Origin: a virus
Length of the DNA: 39,340 nucleotides
Strand: one strand, 5' to 3'
Virus record (IMG/VR): IMGVR_UViG_3300010883_000106
Coordinates: 1-39,340 of that record
The notes under the pieces were generated by a model. That model saw only the letters and a list, made by a program, of their open reading frames with translations. It searched no databases and was not told where the DNA came from. Position numbers and translations under genes: made by a program. Positions 18,086 through 25,705 of this stretch are shown here, piece after piece (position 1 is the first letter of the stretch; each line of letters opens with the position of its first letter).

Positions 18086-19509
18086 TATTCAAAAATATTT
18101 GTTGATTCTAATCCACCGTTATCTTGAGCTGGTCCTGACGGTCCAAATGCATTAGTTGAATTTAATCCACCTAAAGAATTATTAGACGGATCAAATGCTT
18201 GGCTTGTAACAATACTTCTAGTGGCAGCAACTGCATCACCTAGCGGGTTATCTCCTAGACTTATGTTTCTAATGGCATTTCCAAATGTTTCTAATACTCC
18301 ACTTTGAACTGCTGCTCCTGCTGCTGCATTTATTAAGGTTTGTGGATTTGCCAATGTTCCTAGTAATTCATTTCTTAAACCAAAGACATTACCTAAAGTA
18401 ATATCCTGTATAGCAGCATTCACTTTTGATTTTATTTTATTAATTGCTCCTGCTGCCATGCTGCCTGCTTGATCTTTTGCAACTGATTTAAGCTTATCGC
18501 CTAAGTTACCTGATGTTGCAGCTCCTTGCCGTACACCATCGTCTAATCCAAAGTCAAGACCAGAAAAAGAAGATTTTAATTGCATATCTCCATAGCCAAA
18601 TTTAATTTCAGTTACAGCAACTTCTCCACCAACATTAGTTACAGTTTCAAATGCCTTTCCGCTCGCAGCAACATCCCAAACACAATCCGTAAATTTAAAT
18701 CTAACATTAGATGTATTTTCATTTACGTATGTAGACGTCTCTGCTTCTGTTACAGACGGATTGAGCGCTCTTAGCCAATTTCGTGTAGTTTTAAACTTTC
18801 TTATCTCATGAACATTTACATATACATCAAACCGCATTAAGTTTTTTGGCAGAACAAATCTTTTCATTCTAGTATCATACACTGCCATTCGGTATAAACT
18901 AAACAATGCAGTTATTTTTAAATCTATAGCTTCTAAACAACCAATGGAAATACCCTCAGCGCCAGTGGTTCCTGTATAAGGATCTTCTGCGAAATCTGTA
19001 GATTTATTCCATCCTTCTATTAAACCAGCAATAGTTTGAAAATAATAAGGTCTTGTCGCAACTATATCTTGTATACCTTGTATGAATGCTCTAAGAAATT
19101 TTGCACGGTCTCCTTCTCCAATTCTAAGTAAATAACCTATAGCAGATACACCAGAAGAATATCCAGGCTCAGGTGTTGGCTGTGACTCTAATGCCTGTGC
19201 GCCACCTAAATTTGAAATACCCACAGCATCTCCTAAGTCGCTAACTGACCCTGGTATAACTGACTGAGGATCAACAGCCTTTGCACCACTGTTACCCTTT
19301 GTAGCATCCATAAACAGTGGAGAGGTAATATCAAACATTAAATCAAAACCTAGATATGTAGGATCATCTAATGAGGTAACACCATTAGTACCAACTGTTA
19401 CTGGGCCTCCATTGTTTACAAACCTTTTTGCAAAGCCATAGCTTGATGGGAATGATTTACCACCTAGTGCAGAACTAAAGGGTCCGAGTATACTTGTTAA
19501 ATCTGCCAT
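18085..19509 (-). CDS. Baseplate tube-like structural protein (474 aa)
   Basis: A 474-aa protein. Residues ~125-320 hold a tail-tube-like section: a helical segment (KFLRAFIQGIQDIVATRPYY), then FVLPKNLMRFDVYVNVHEIR, then VRFKFTDCVWDVAASG and ITEIKFGYG-type strands. This pattern is found in baseplate proteins that start the inner tube (gp48/gp54 type). The C-terminal ~140 residues are Ala/Gly/Asn-rich and probably flexible. It sits between the gp27-like hub (24 nt upstream) and the gp5-like spike (1-nt overlap downstream), consistent with a hub or tube-initiation role. Assignment to gp48 or gp54 specifically is not possible by eye. Confidence 0.7.
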   Translation of the reverse strand: MADLTSILGPFSSALGGKSFPSSYGFAKRFVNNGGPVTVGTNGVTSLDDPTYLGFDLMFDITSPLFMDATKGNSGAKAVDPQSVIPGSVSDLGDAVGISNLGGAQALESQPTPEPGYSSGVSAIGYLLRIGEGDRAKFLRAFIQGIQDIVATRPYYFQTIAGLIEGWNKSTDFAEDPYTGTTGAEGISIGCLEAIDLKITALFSLYRMAVYDTRMKRFVLPKNLMRFDVYVNVHEIRKFKTTRNWLRALNPSVTEAETSTYVNENTSNVRFKFTDCVWDVAASGKAFETVTNVGGEVAVTEIKFGYGDMQLKSSFSGLDFGLDDGVRQGAATSGNLGDKLKSVAKDQAGSMAAGAINKIKSKVNAAIQDITLGNVFGLRNELLGTLANPQTLINAAAGAAVQSGVLETFGNAIRNISLGDNPLGDAVAATRSIVTSQAFDPSNNSLGGLNSTNAFGPSGPAQDNGGLESTNIFE

Positions 19510-19533
19510 CTTATATTCTTCTTTTTATATTTA

Positions 19534-21021
19534 TTAGGTAGTTGGTGTAAATTCTCTACGCTGTAATCTTAATCTCATTCTTATTGGACCTGGATTAGTA
19601 TACAACCATTCAACACCAGTTATAACATAAAATCCAGATAAGTATTCGTTAACTATACCATTTTCACTGTTTGTATCATCAGTATTATCTGGTCTTGTTT
19701 GTGGTTTTCCTTCTGCTCCACTTATATCAGCAACCGAGGGTGCAGCAAGTACATCCTTTATTGTAGGGGCAAACTCTAATATTTGACAGTATATTCTACT
19801 ATACCGAACAAGTGCAGGATTAAGTGTATCTAATTCTATAACCATGCCCATTTTATTTATCTCGGTTATATTTTGATAATTAAGAACTGTGCTATATTGA
19901 TATTGTGCATGAACGTTATCTCCTTGTGTACCTAAGTACTTATATTTAACTTGTTCATTTCTTGGTCCTTCAACTTGGCCGTCTATTAATCTACCCTTTG
20001 TTGCCGGTATCATACCAGGTGTGTTATTAGTTAATGGATCAACAAATTCACTTACCCATTCTCTTGTTTCTAAATCCCAGTACTGTGTATATCTTTTATA
20101 GCCGTTTGCTTTACTTATTTCACCGCTCTTATTGACCATTTGGTATTTTGAAATATATCTAGCGCCGCCTTGGAGTTGAACCATATTACTTAAATAGTTT
20201 GGAGTATTACCTTCTTGACCTATTGCACCATTAGCACCCATAGTATCTCCTGCGTTTTGGCTAAACCCTAAACTTGCTTCAACTGCTCCTTCTTGACTAA
20301 ATAACCTATTAACATCAACCAATGTTAAGTAATAGTAAGGATCTATATAACTAGTAAAAAATGTATCGTCATTAAGATAACTATTTGCAACTATATCTTG
20401 AATCCAAGTTTCAGTAGTGTCATTAGGATTTGTCCATGTCATAAGATCATTTGTCTCTTCAACATTTGATGCAAACCCTAATTCCATTTTTTCTGCAATA
20501 TTTAATAAAGCATCCCAACTTGTAACTTCTTCTTCATATTCAACTGATTCTGCAAATAGCTTCGGTACAAACATTCTACCTGTTATAAGATATTCATTTG
20601 CACTTTCTCCTCCACCACCACCTACAGGTTTGCAATCAACTATGGTAAAATCTATTCTTACTGGTTTAAACGTAGTCTCATCACCTTGTGACCTGATGTT
20701 TAATTGTATAAGGTCCCCATCCTTTGGATAAAATCTTGCAGTAAACAATGCATCAGTGTCTGCAAACTGTATTCTACATGTAGGGTAAAACGTGTTATTC
20801 TTTAGTGAGAAAAGATTTAAGACATCACTCGGTACATCAAATCCATTAATTTTAATTTCAGGTACCAATTGCGAAAACTCAGAAGGTTTCTCTTTCATAG
20901 TTAACCCATCAGAATTTCCAGATCCACTTTCACGATCCAATATTTCTAAAGGATCTAGTTTAATGGCAGGTTCTAATACTGTTAATATGTTTCTTTCGAC
21001 TATACTTGGGGTTCCTGGCAT
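19534..21021 (-). CDS. Baseplate hub protein, gp27/gpD-like
   Basis: A 495-aa protein. Residues ~50-165 look like the first beta-barrel of hub proteins (PEIKINGFDVPSDVLNLFSL, then FYPTCRIQFADTDALF, then YPKDGDLIQLNIRSQGD). It is followed by a helical and aromatic part (TSWDALLNIAEKMELGF, then FTSYIDPYYYLTLVDVNRLF) characteristic of gp27/gpD-type proteins, and a C-terminal barrel ending in YVITGVEWLYTNPGPIRMRL. Such hubs form a trimer that links the tube to the spike. The LysM/gp53-like gene ends 2 nt upstream and the spike gene is two genes downstream, which strengthens the call. T4 gp27 is about 390 aa; this one is longer. Confidence 0.78.
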   Translation of the reverse strand: MPGTPSIVERNILTVLEPAIKLDPLEILDRESGSGNSDGLTMKEKPSEFSQLVPEIKINGFDVPSDVLNLFSLKNNTFYPTCRIQFADTDALFTARFYPKDGDLIQLNIRSQGDETTFKPVRIDFTIVDCKPVGGGGGESANEYLITGRMFVPKLFAESVEYEEEVTSWDALLNIAEKMELGFASNVEETNDLMTWTNPNDTTETWIQDIVANSYLNDDTFFTSYIDPYYYLTLVDVNRLFSQEGAVEASLGFSQNAGDTMGANGAIGQEGNTPNYLSNMVQLQGGARYISKYQMVNKSGEISKANGYKRYTQYWDLETREWVSEFVDPLTNNTPGMIPATKGRLIDGQVEGPRNEQVKYKYLGTQGDNVHAQYQYSTVLNYQNITEINKMGMVIELDTLNPALVRYSRIYCQILEFAPTIKDVLAAPSVADISGAEGKPQTRPDNTDDTNSENGIVNEYLSGFYVITGVEWLYTNPGPIRMRLRLQRREFTPTT

Positions 21022-21023
21022 AA

Positions 21024-21569
21024 TTATGATTCAGTGTTAGTGTTTGTTCTGGTTGGTAGGTTTGCACCTAGCAAAATCTTACCTCCTTTAAAGATCTTAG
21101 CCTCTTGTCCTTGCTGTAGCATATTTGGAGGAATAGGTGTTTTGACCCCGTTCTTCTTAGTCTTTGCCTTTTGTGTTAATCTCTGTAATCTTGATTGATC
21201 TTGTTCTCGTTGTCTATCCATGTTAACATATTGTGCTAATGTTTCACTTGGTCTTGATGCAGCATCAGGTCTTGAATAAACTAGATTCTCATCTTTAAGT
21301 TGGGGTATTGCTAAAATATCCCCTTCAGAAACTGAAAAGGGATTAAAGATATTATTTACAATACATATAGCATCAACGTATGCACCTGTACCAAAATACT
21401 GTTGCGATATTTTATCAATCCTACCTGCTTGGTCTACTGTAACATAATGCAATGCCTTTACGCCAAGTTCTCTTTTATAAGTAAATGATGGTGCAGACAA
21501 ATCAAAATACTGTTCTCCAGTTTTTTCAATTGTTAATCTGTTTTTTAGCTCTAATGATCTAATATTCAT
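21024..21569 (-). CDS. LysM-containing baseplate protein, gp53-like
   Basis: A 181-aa protein. Residues ~42-92 match a LysM-type module: VTVDQAGRIDKISQQYFGTG, then AYVDAICIVNNIFNPFSV and EGDILAIPQ. T4 gp53, a wedge protein, also contains a LysM-like fold and is of similar length (196 aa). The C-terminal ~85 residues are Gln/Arg/Lys-rich and likely extended. The gene is directly upstream of the gp27-like hub gene (2-nt gap). The alternative is a P2 gpX-like tail protein, which has the same small LysM fold; either way the role is structural rather than a secreted wall-binding protein, since there is no signal peptide. Confidence 0.75.
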   Translation of the reverse strand: MNIRSLELKNRLTIEKTGEQYFDLSAPSFTYKRELGVKALHYVTVDQAGRIDKISQQYFGTGAYVDAICIVNNIFNPFSVSEGDILAIPQLKDENLVYSRPDAASRPSETLAQYVNMDRQREQDQSRLQRLTQKAKTKKNGVKTPIPPNMLQQGQEAKIFKGGKILLGANLPTRTNTNTES

Positions 21570-21584
21570 TTTCTTTATATTATT

Positions 21585-23369
21585 TTATGAGTCAATTAAC
21601 ATTTTTGTTAAATTGCTAACATACGCCCCTGAAACTGTTGAGTTTGCACTTGCTGTAGTTTTCTTAGAACCTTCATCCTTTTTAAGTGCAGCAGCCGAAG
21701 GCAGATTGGTACTTTGTTGGAGATCGCTATTACCTGCAGGTACACTCCCATACGTATTAGTTTCTTTACCAGCTAAATTAAGAACATCATCTACACCAGG
21801 TACTGATGCGTATATTCTACCTTGTCCTGCATTGAACATATTTTCTATGTCACCTTTATCTCGAGGCTTACCGTGCTTTAAGTCTATTTCAAATTTAACT
21901 TCCATTGGGAAATCGTCATAACCTAAACCAGCACCCAATGTCATTATTGAATTATCACAAATCATATTTCCCATCATAACAATAGGATTGAGTGGATTGC
22001 CAATAGTTATATGCCAATCACCAGTAGGTTCTCCACTAATGAAAGTTCTTGTTGCAGTAGTACCTGTTGGCCCACCAACCTGACCTCCTAAGAAATCACC
22101 TAGCGCATTACCCAGCATTGTTTTTCCAATCTTCTTTGCACCGTCAAGAATACTGTTTGCACTAAAATCTCCATTTGAATCTCCAAATAAAGTCTGTGAG
22201 GCATTTGAAATAGAGTCGACAAGACTTCCCATATAACCAGAGAAATCACCATTTCTCAGTTTATTAGGATCACCAAATTGACTAGCCACAAAACCAGCAC
22301 TTCCATAATATCGATGCCCACCACCAAAGAACTGTGCATTATTTGTTGTCATGGTTAGCATATTACTTATAATGTCAATCATTGCTATTTTAGGATTAAC
22401 ATAGCTTAATGATTTAAGTTCATATTCAAATTGTAGTTTAACATCATTTGAAAAGTTTAAGCCTCTATCTCTAATCTTTGTAGTGTCTACCACATTTATA
22501 GGTCCTAATACAAAGTTTGCATAAGTAGTACCTAATTGATCTGCAGTAGAAGATCCTGCACCATTTTGCGCTCTAAATTTTGCACCAGGAGTAACACCCT
22601 TTGCCGTATCTGCAACTGCCTTTCCTATTCCGCCTAATTTACTATAAAATGGTTGTTTGGTATAACCGCCGCCACCTGAAGAGGAAGTATCTATTTCTTC
22701 CATCTTAGATTCTAAATCTTTAAATTTTAAACCAAAAGAAAATTTAAGTATTTCCGATAATTTATTACCTGCAGTTTCTCCTAAGTAAGTAACAGCAGTA
22801 ACACCAGCTACTTGAGTAGCATCAGTAGCTTCAGTCTCACCCTTTGTTCTAACATTGTAAGAATATATGTTATCTGCAACTGGAGTTGGAAATCTTCTTA
22901 GCGTAATTAAATGATTTACAGGTATTTTCTTAAAGTATTTGCCATATAAGAAATCTGATTCTTGGTAACTTATCTTTGGATACTTTTCATCAAAGAATAA
23001 TTTAATCTTTCCAATTGAAACATTCTTTGCATCTTGCTCCCCACCCATAAGAGGGTTAGACGGGCTATCATGATAGTTGGCACCTTGTTCTGTCGAAAGG
23101 TTACCGTGTAATCCTTGAAAATTAAACAATGCATATCTGTTAGCAATTGATTGCCTAATATCTTGTTGATCCATACCCTTGGCCACAGTTAACGGGTTTG
23201 GCTTTGCTGACCGTGTATAAAACTGCGCAGCTGCTTTCTCTGTTACATCTCTAGACATTCCTGCGGATTCCCCTCCAAATGCAGCCAATAAATTACTGTT
23301 TGCAGTGTTTGGGCCAGGGAACATTGCATCATTTAAATTTTGTACTTTATCACTTAAATTAAACCCCAT
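21585..23369 (-). CDS. Baseplate/tube-associated structural protein (594 aa)
   Basis: A 594-aa protein, Gly/Asn-rich at the N-terminus. Near 125-175 it has a strand-rich part (SDFLYGKYFKKIPVNHLITL with RRFPTPVADNIYSYN). Around 445-545 it carries a tube-like section: GDWHITIGNPLNPIVMMGNM, then LGYDDFPMEVKFEIDLKHGK with PRDKGDIENMFNAGQGRIY. This last pattern recurs in baseplate-to-tube proteins of myoviruses. A late-promoter-like motif lies 18 nt upstream of the ATG, and the gene heads the tube-hub-spike set. The exact T4 counterpart is uncertain. Confidence 0.7.
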   Translation of the reverse strand: MGFNLSDKVQNLNDAMFPGPNTANSNLLAAFGGESAGMSRDVTEKAAAQFYTRSAKPNPLTVAKGMDQQDIRQSIANRYALFNFQGLHGNLSTEQGANYHDSPSNPLMGGEQDAKNVSIGKIKLFFDEKYPKISYQESDFLYGKYFKKIPVNHLITLRRFPTPVADNIYSYNVRTKGETEATDATQVAGVTAVTYLGETAGNKLSEILKFSFGLKFKDLESKMEEIDTSSSGGGGYTKQPFYSKLGGIGKAVADTAKGVTPGAKFRAQNGAGSSTADQLGTTYANFVLGPINVVDTTKIRDRGLNFSNDVKLQFEYELKSLSYVNPKIAMIDIISNMLTMTTNNAQFFGGGHRYYGSAGFVASQFGDPNKLRNGDFSGYMGSLVDSISNASQTLFGDSNGDFSANSILDGAKKIGKTMLGNALGDFLGGQVGGPTGTTATRTFISGEPTGDWHITIGNPLNPIVMMGNMICDNSIMTLGAGLGYDDFPMEVKFEIDLKHGKPRDKGDIENMFNAGQGRIYASVPGVDDVLNLAGKETNTYGSVPAGNSDLQQSTNLPSAAALKKDEGSKKTTASANSTVSGAYVSNLTKMLIDS

Positions 23370-23387
23370 AGAGAAAGATTATTTTTA

Positions 23388-23397
23388 TTATATATTT
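23388..23397 (-). promoter_or_regulatory. Late-promoter-like element AAATATATAA
   Basis: Exact motif copy 18 nt before the 594-aa gene. Its upstream two bases overlap the stop codon of the 187-aa gene, so promoter and coding sequence are packed together. Confidence 0.58.
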
Positions 23398-23959
23398 AGC
23401 CTAAGCTATTGAGATACTTATCTATGTCAAAGTTACTTAATTTAAATTTATCATACCAGCTTTTTTTGTACCTAACGTCAAATTCTTTTACACTGTCTAG
23501 AGATAGAGGTCCTTTAAAGAACGGTCTTGTTGAGATGTCTCTGATTTCTTTTAAGTTTTTAGAAATCATATAAAATTGAACTTTTTCAAATAATCCTGAT
23601 AAGCTAACTTTGGTTTTGGTACACATCACAGATTCAATCACAACATAAAATCGTGCTCGGTCTGTATCGTTAAGTCTTTCTTCTAAAGAGCTAACAGTTT
23701 TAAAGTCTTCTGATTTTAAAGTTAGCTTCCTTGCTTTGTTTTCAAACACATGTCTAAAATTCATATTAAAGAAATGTCTCTTTAAGAATTTCATATTATC
23801 ATAAAACTTAATAATACGAATTTGATATAGTGGGTTTACTGGGTCCCATTTAGAATCTAGGATGACACCTTTAACTGGTAAAAGTATGTTAGGATTTGTA
23901 TGGGATGCTAATAAGCAGTATACAGTTTGTCCTTTATTGAATATTCTATGGGCTTTCAT
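23396..23959 (-). CDS. Unknown virion-module protein (187 aa)
   Basis: A basic, aromatic-rich 187-aa soluble protein starting MKAHRIFNKGQTVYCLLASH. The first ~55 residues have a beta-barrel character (KGQTVYCLLASHTNPNILLP, VKGVILDSKW) reminiscent of small SH3-like folds, and the remainder is mixed helix/strand. It overlaps the upstream gene by 4 nt (ATGA), so the two are probably translationally coupled. I do not recognise the family; tail assembly is a guess from position. Confidence 0.65.
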   Translation of the reverse strand: MKAHRIFNKGQTVYCLLASHTNPNILLPVKGVILDSKWDPVNPLYQIRIIKFYDNMKFLKRHFFNMNFRHVFENKARKLTLKSEDFKTVSSLEERLNDTDRARFYVVIESVMCTKTKVSLSGLFEKVQFYMISKNLKEIRDISTRPFFKGPLSLDSVKEFDVRYKKSWYDKFKLSNFDIDKYLNSLG

Positions 23960-24348
23960 TCAAACTCTATTATGTCATCAAATAACTTAGCGCTACCGTT
24001 GACAATAATATCAGGTGAATGATAAATTTTATATGTAATAGGTTTATTGGATAATGATCCTACGTAATCTTGTATTTCCATAATAGTCTCTTTTTCTAAA
24101 TTTCCTAAAACGTAAAATATTGTAGTAGAGATATTACGACCTATCGCGTTTTGCAACTGTCTCATTAGATATGATGATACAACTGCGTCTGATGGTTCGT
24201 ATTGGTAATAATCGTTTTTTGTTAGCTTATTAAAAATATCCATATAATTTATACACTCTATGCTCCTAGGTACATTACCTAAGAATGATTTAACACACTG
24301 TGCATTTGTTGAGTATATGAAATTAAATTCTATATGTTCTTTTTCCAT
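23956..24348 (-). CDS. Unknown protein (130 aa)
   Basis: A 130-aa soluble protein with alternating beta and helical segments (IEFNFIYSTNAQCVKSFLGN, then TIFYVLGNLEKETIMEIQDY, then ITYKIYHSPDIIVNG). No catalytic motif can be seen. It overlaps the upstream 111-aa gene by 19 nt and the downstream gene by 4 nt, so it belongs to a tightly coupled set of small genes between the fibre and tube genes. A tail chaperone or assembly role would fit this position but is not shown. Confidence 0.62.
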   Translation of the reverse strand: MEKEHIEFNFIYSTNAQCVKSFLGNVPRSIECINYMDIFNKLTKNDYYQYEPSDAVVSSYLMRQLQNAIGRNISTTIFYVLGNLEKETIMEIQDYVGSLSNKPITYKIYHSPDIIVNGSAKLFDDIIEFE

Positions 24349-24665
24349 TCTTCTAACTCGTTAAGCTCGGTCTTGAGCTTTTTTATTCTAGCTGCAATGT
24401 CTTTGGCGGTAGGATCATAATGAGAACCCCATCTTGCATTAATATCTAATACATCTTTATCAAACTTACTACCTAGTGACAAACCTAGATCATCACATAA
24501 GTCAAAAAAGAATCTTTTTATGTAAGTGTTTCCACCATATTCATTTTCTTCAGTTAACTCATAGACATTAGTAGTAGTAAACGTTTCGTTCCCACCACCA
24601 TAGTTATCATCTACCACTTTTTTTATTACACCGTTTCTTGCTGCTTCTAAAATTATTTTAACCAT
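24330..24665 (-). CDS. Unknown protein with C-terminal coiled coil (111 aa)
   Basis: A 111-aa protein. Around residues 48-80 it is helical and charged (RFFFDLCDDLGLSLGSKFDK), and the last ~25 residues (DIAARIKKLKTELNELEEWK) form a clear amphipathic heptad pattern. It follows the 129-aa gene without a gap (stop at 24330, upstream stop next to its ATG at 24665) and overlaps the next gene by 19 nt. No family recognised. Confidence 0.62.
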   Translation of the reverse strand: MVKIILEAARNGVIKKVVDDNYGGGNETFTTTNVYELTEENEYGGNTYIKRFFFDLCDDLGLSLGSKFDKDVLDINARWGSHYDPTAKDIAARIKKLKTELNELEEWKKNI

Positions 24666-25055
24666 TTATGATCTTGCTTTCAATGATTCACTAACTTTTT
24701 TAATTATATCTTTAGCTGACTTCTTATCAGCCTGCCATGTAGCTTTGTTTTTTATCATGATTAAAGAATCTGCTTCTCTTAGCTGCGCAATCTCTTTATC
24801 ATTATAACCTTCTTCTCTCCACCTAGAAATCTTTTTTGACTCAATTTCTTCTAACTTCATAAATGCAGCTTTTTCATTTCTCTCAACATTTGCATTATGA
24901 ATTTCGCTACCGTTAACTCTAATTTCTTTTGATAGTTTGGCTTTGTCAGATAGTGATAGATTTTTCTTTTGCTTAAAGAATCCTTGAATTTTCATTGCCT
25001 TTCTGCGTGCAGATCGGTTAGGCATTCTAAATGTATTATTAGATTGTTCTTCCAT
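24666..25055 (-). CDS. Unknown basic, charged protein (129 aa)
   Basis: A 129-aa highly charged, Lys/Glu-rich protein with almost continuous helix propensity. The N-terminal ~35 residues are strongly basic (MPNRSARRKAMKIQGFFKQK), which could bind nucleic acid or a partner. It contains no membrane segment. A late-promoter-like motif lies 14 nt before the ATG, and the gene leads a tight set of four small genes. Composition resembles a scaffold or assembly chaperone, but nothing specific supports that. Confidence 0.63.
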   Translation of the reverse strand: MEEQSNNTFRMPNRSARRKAMKIQGFFKQKKNLSLSDKAKLSKEIRVNGSEIHNANVERNEKAAFMKLEEIESKKISRWREEGYNDKEIAQLREADSLIMIKNKATWQADKKSAKDIIKKVSESLKARS

Positions 25056-25069
25056 TGTTGTAGATTTTA

Positions 25070-25079
25070 TTATATATTA
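25070..25079 (-). promoter_or_regulatory. Late-promoter-like element TAATATATAA
   Basis: Exact motif copy 14 nt before the 129-aa gene and 11 nt after the stop of the 186-aa gene. Confidence 0.55.
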
Positions 25080-25090
25080 AAGCAGTATAA

Positions 25091-25651
25091 CTACCCTTTC
25101 TTTTTATAAGTATCTTTTATTAATTTGAGAATTGAGTCATTTAAAGAATCCATAATTTGATCAACATCAAGTTGTTCTAAGATAAAATCATTAAGTTCTT
25201 TATTTACCTCAGAAGGTTCAAATGAAGAAATCATTAAATCAAAAATGCTCTTATTAGGAGTATTTACTGGAAACTCTAATATAAGTTTTGTCTTATTATT
25301 TTTTTTCTGCTTATCAAACAAGATTCGTATTGGAGTCTTTTCAGGTGGTGATATTACAGACTGCTCAGTTTGCGTAGGTACTATCGCTGTTGGAGCAGCA
25401 GAAGTATTTAGTGGATCTATACTTGTTACGATAGAGCCCATTAGAGTTGAAGCTAATTCAGCATCTATAGTACCTAAGTACTCATTCTTTAGCGATACTG
25501 ATATTCGACCTCCTTCGTTAAAATATATCCATTCGTTATCAGCATGGCTTATTGTAACAACATCACCGATAGCATCACCCTTTATCCATTGTAGATATTC
25601 AATTTCAGGAGGATCTATTTGTTCGTTAGGTATATCGTTTTCTAATTCCAT
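25091..25651 (-). CDS. Unknown virion-module protein (186 aa)
   Basis: An acidic 186-aa protein. Residues ~15-75 look like a small beta domain (YLQWIKGDAIGDVVTISHAD, then NEWIYFNEGGRISVSLKNEY). A Thr/Pro/Ala-rich linker at ~80-105 follows, and a helical C-terminus (LNDFILEQLDVDQIMDSLND) ends in a Lys run. The layout of two folded parts with a linker fits an adaptor or scaffold. It lies downstream of the fibre-like 809-aa gene with a 54-bp gap. Not recognised as a named family. Confidence 0.62.
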   Translation of the reverse strand: MELENDIPNEQIDPPEIEYLQWIKGDAIGDVVTISHADNEWIYFNEGGRISVSLKNEYLGTIDAELASTLMGSIVTSIDPLNTSAAPTAIVPTQTEQSVISPPEKTPIRILFDKQKKNNKTKLILEFPVNTPNKSIFDLMISSFEPSEVNKELNDFILEQLDVDQIMDSLNDSILKLIKDTYKKKG

Positions 25652-25705
25652 GTTTTATTATTATACACATGAAACTAAATTTGTTTAAGAATGCTATTTT
25701 ATTGA

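Noticed and set aside
25245-25688. Plus-strand ORF of 147 codons
   Set aside because: Antisense to the 186-aa gene, with Ser/Phe/Ile-rich shadow composition and no family similarity.
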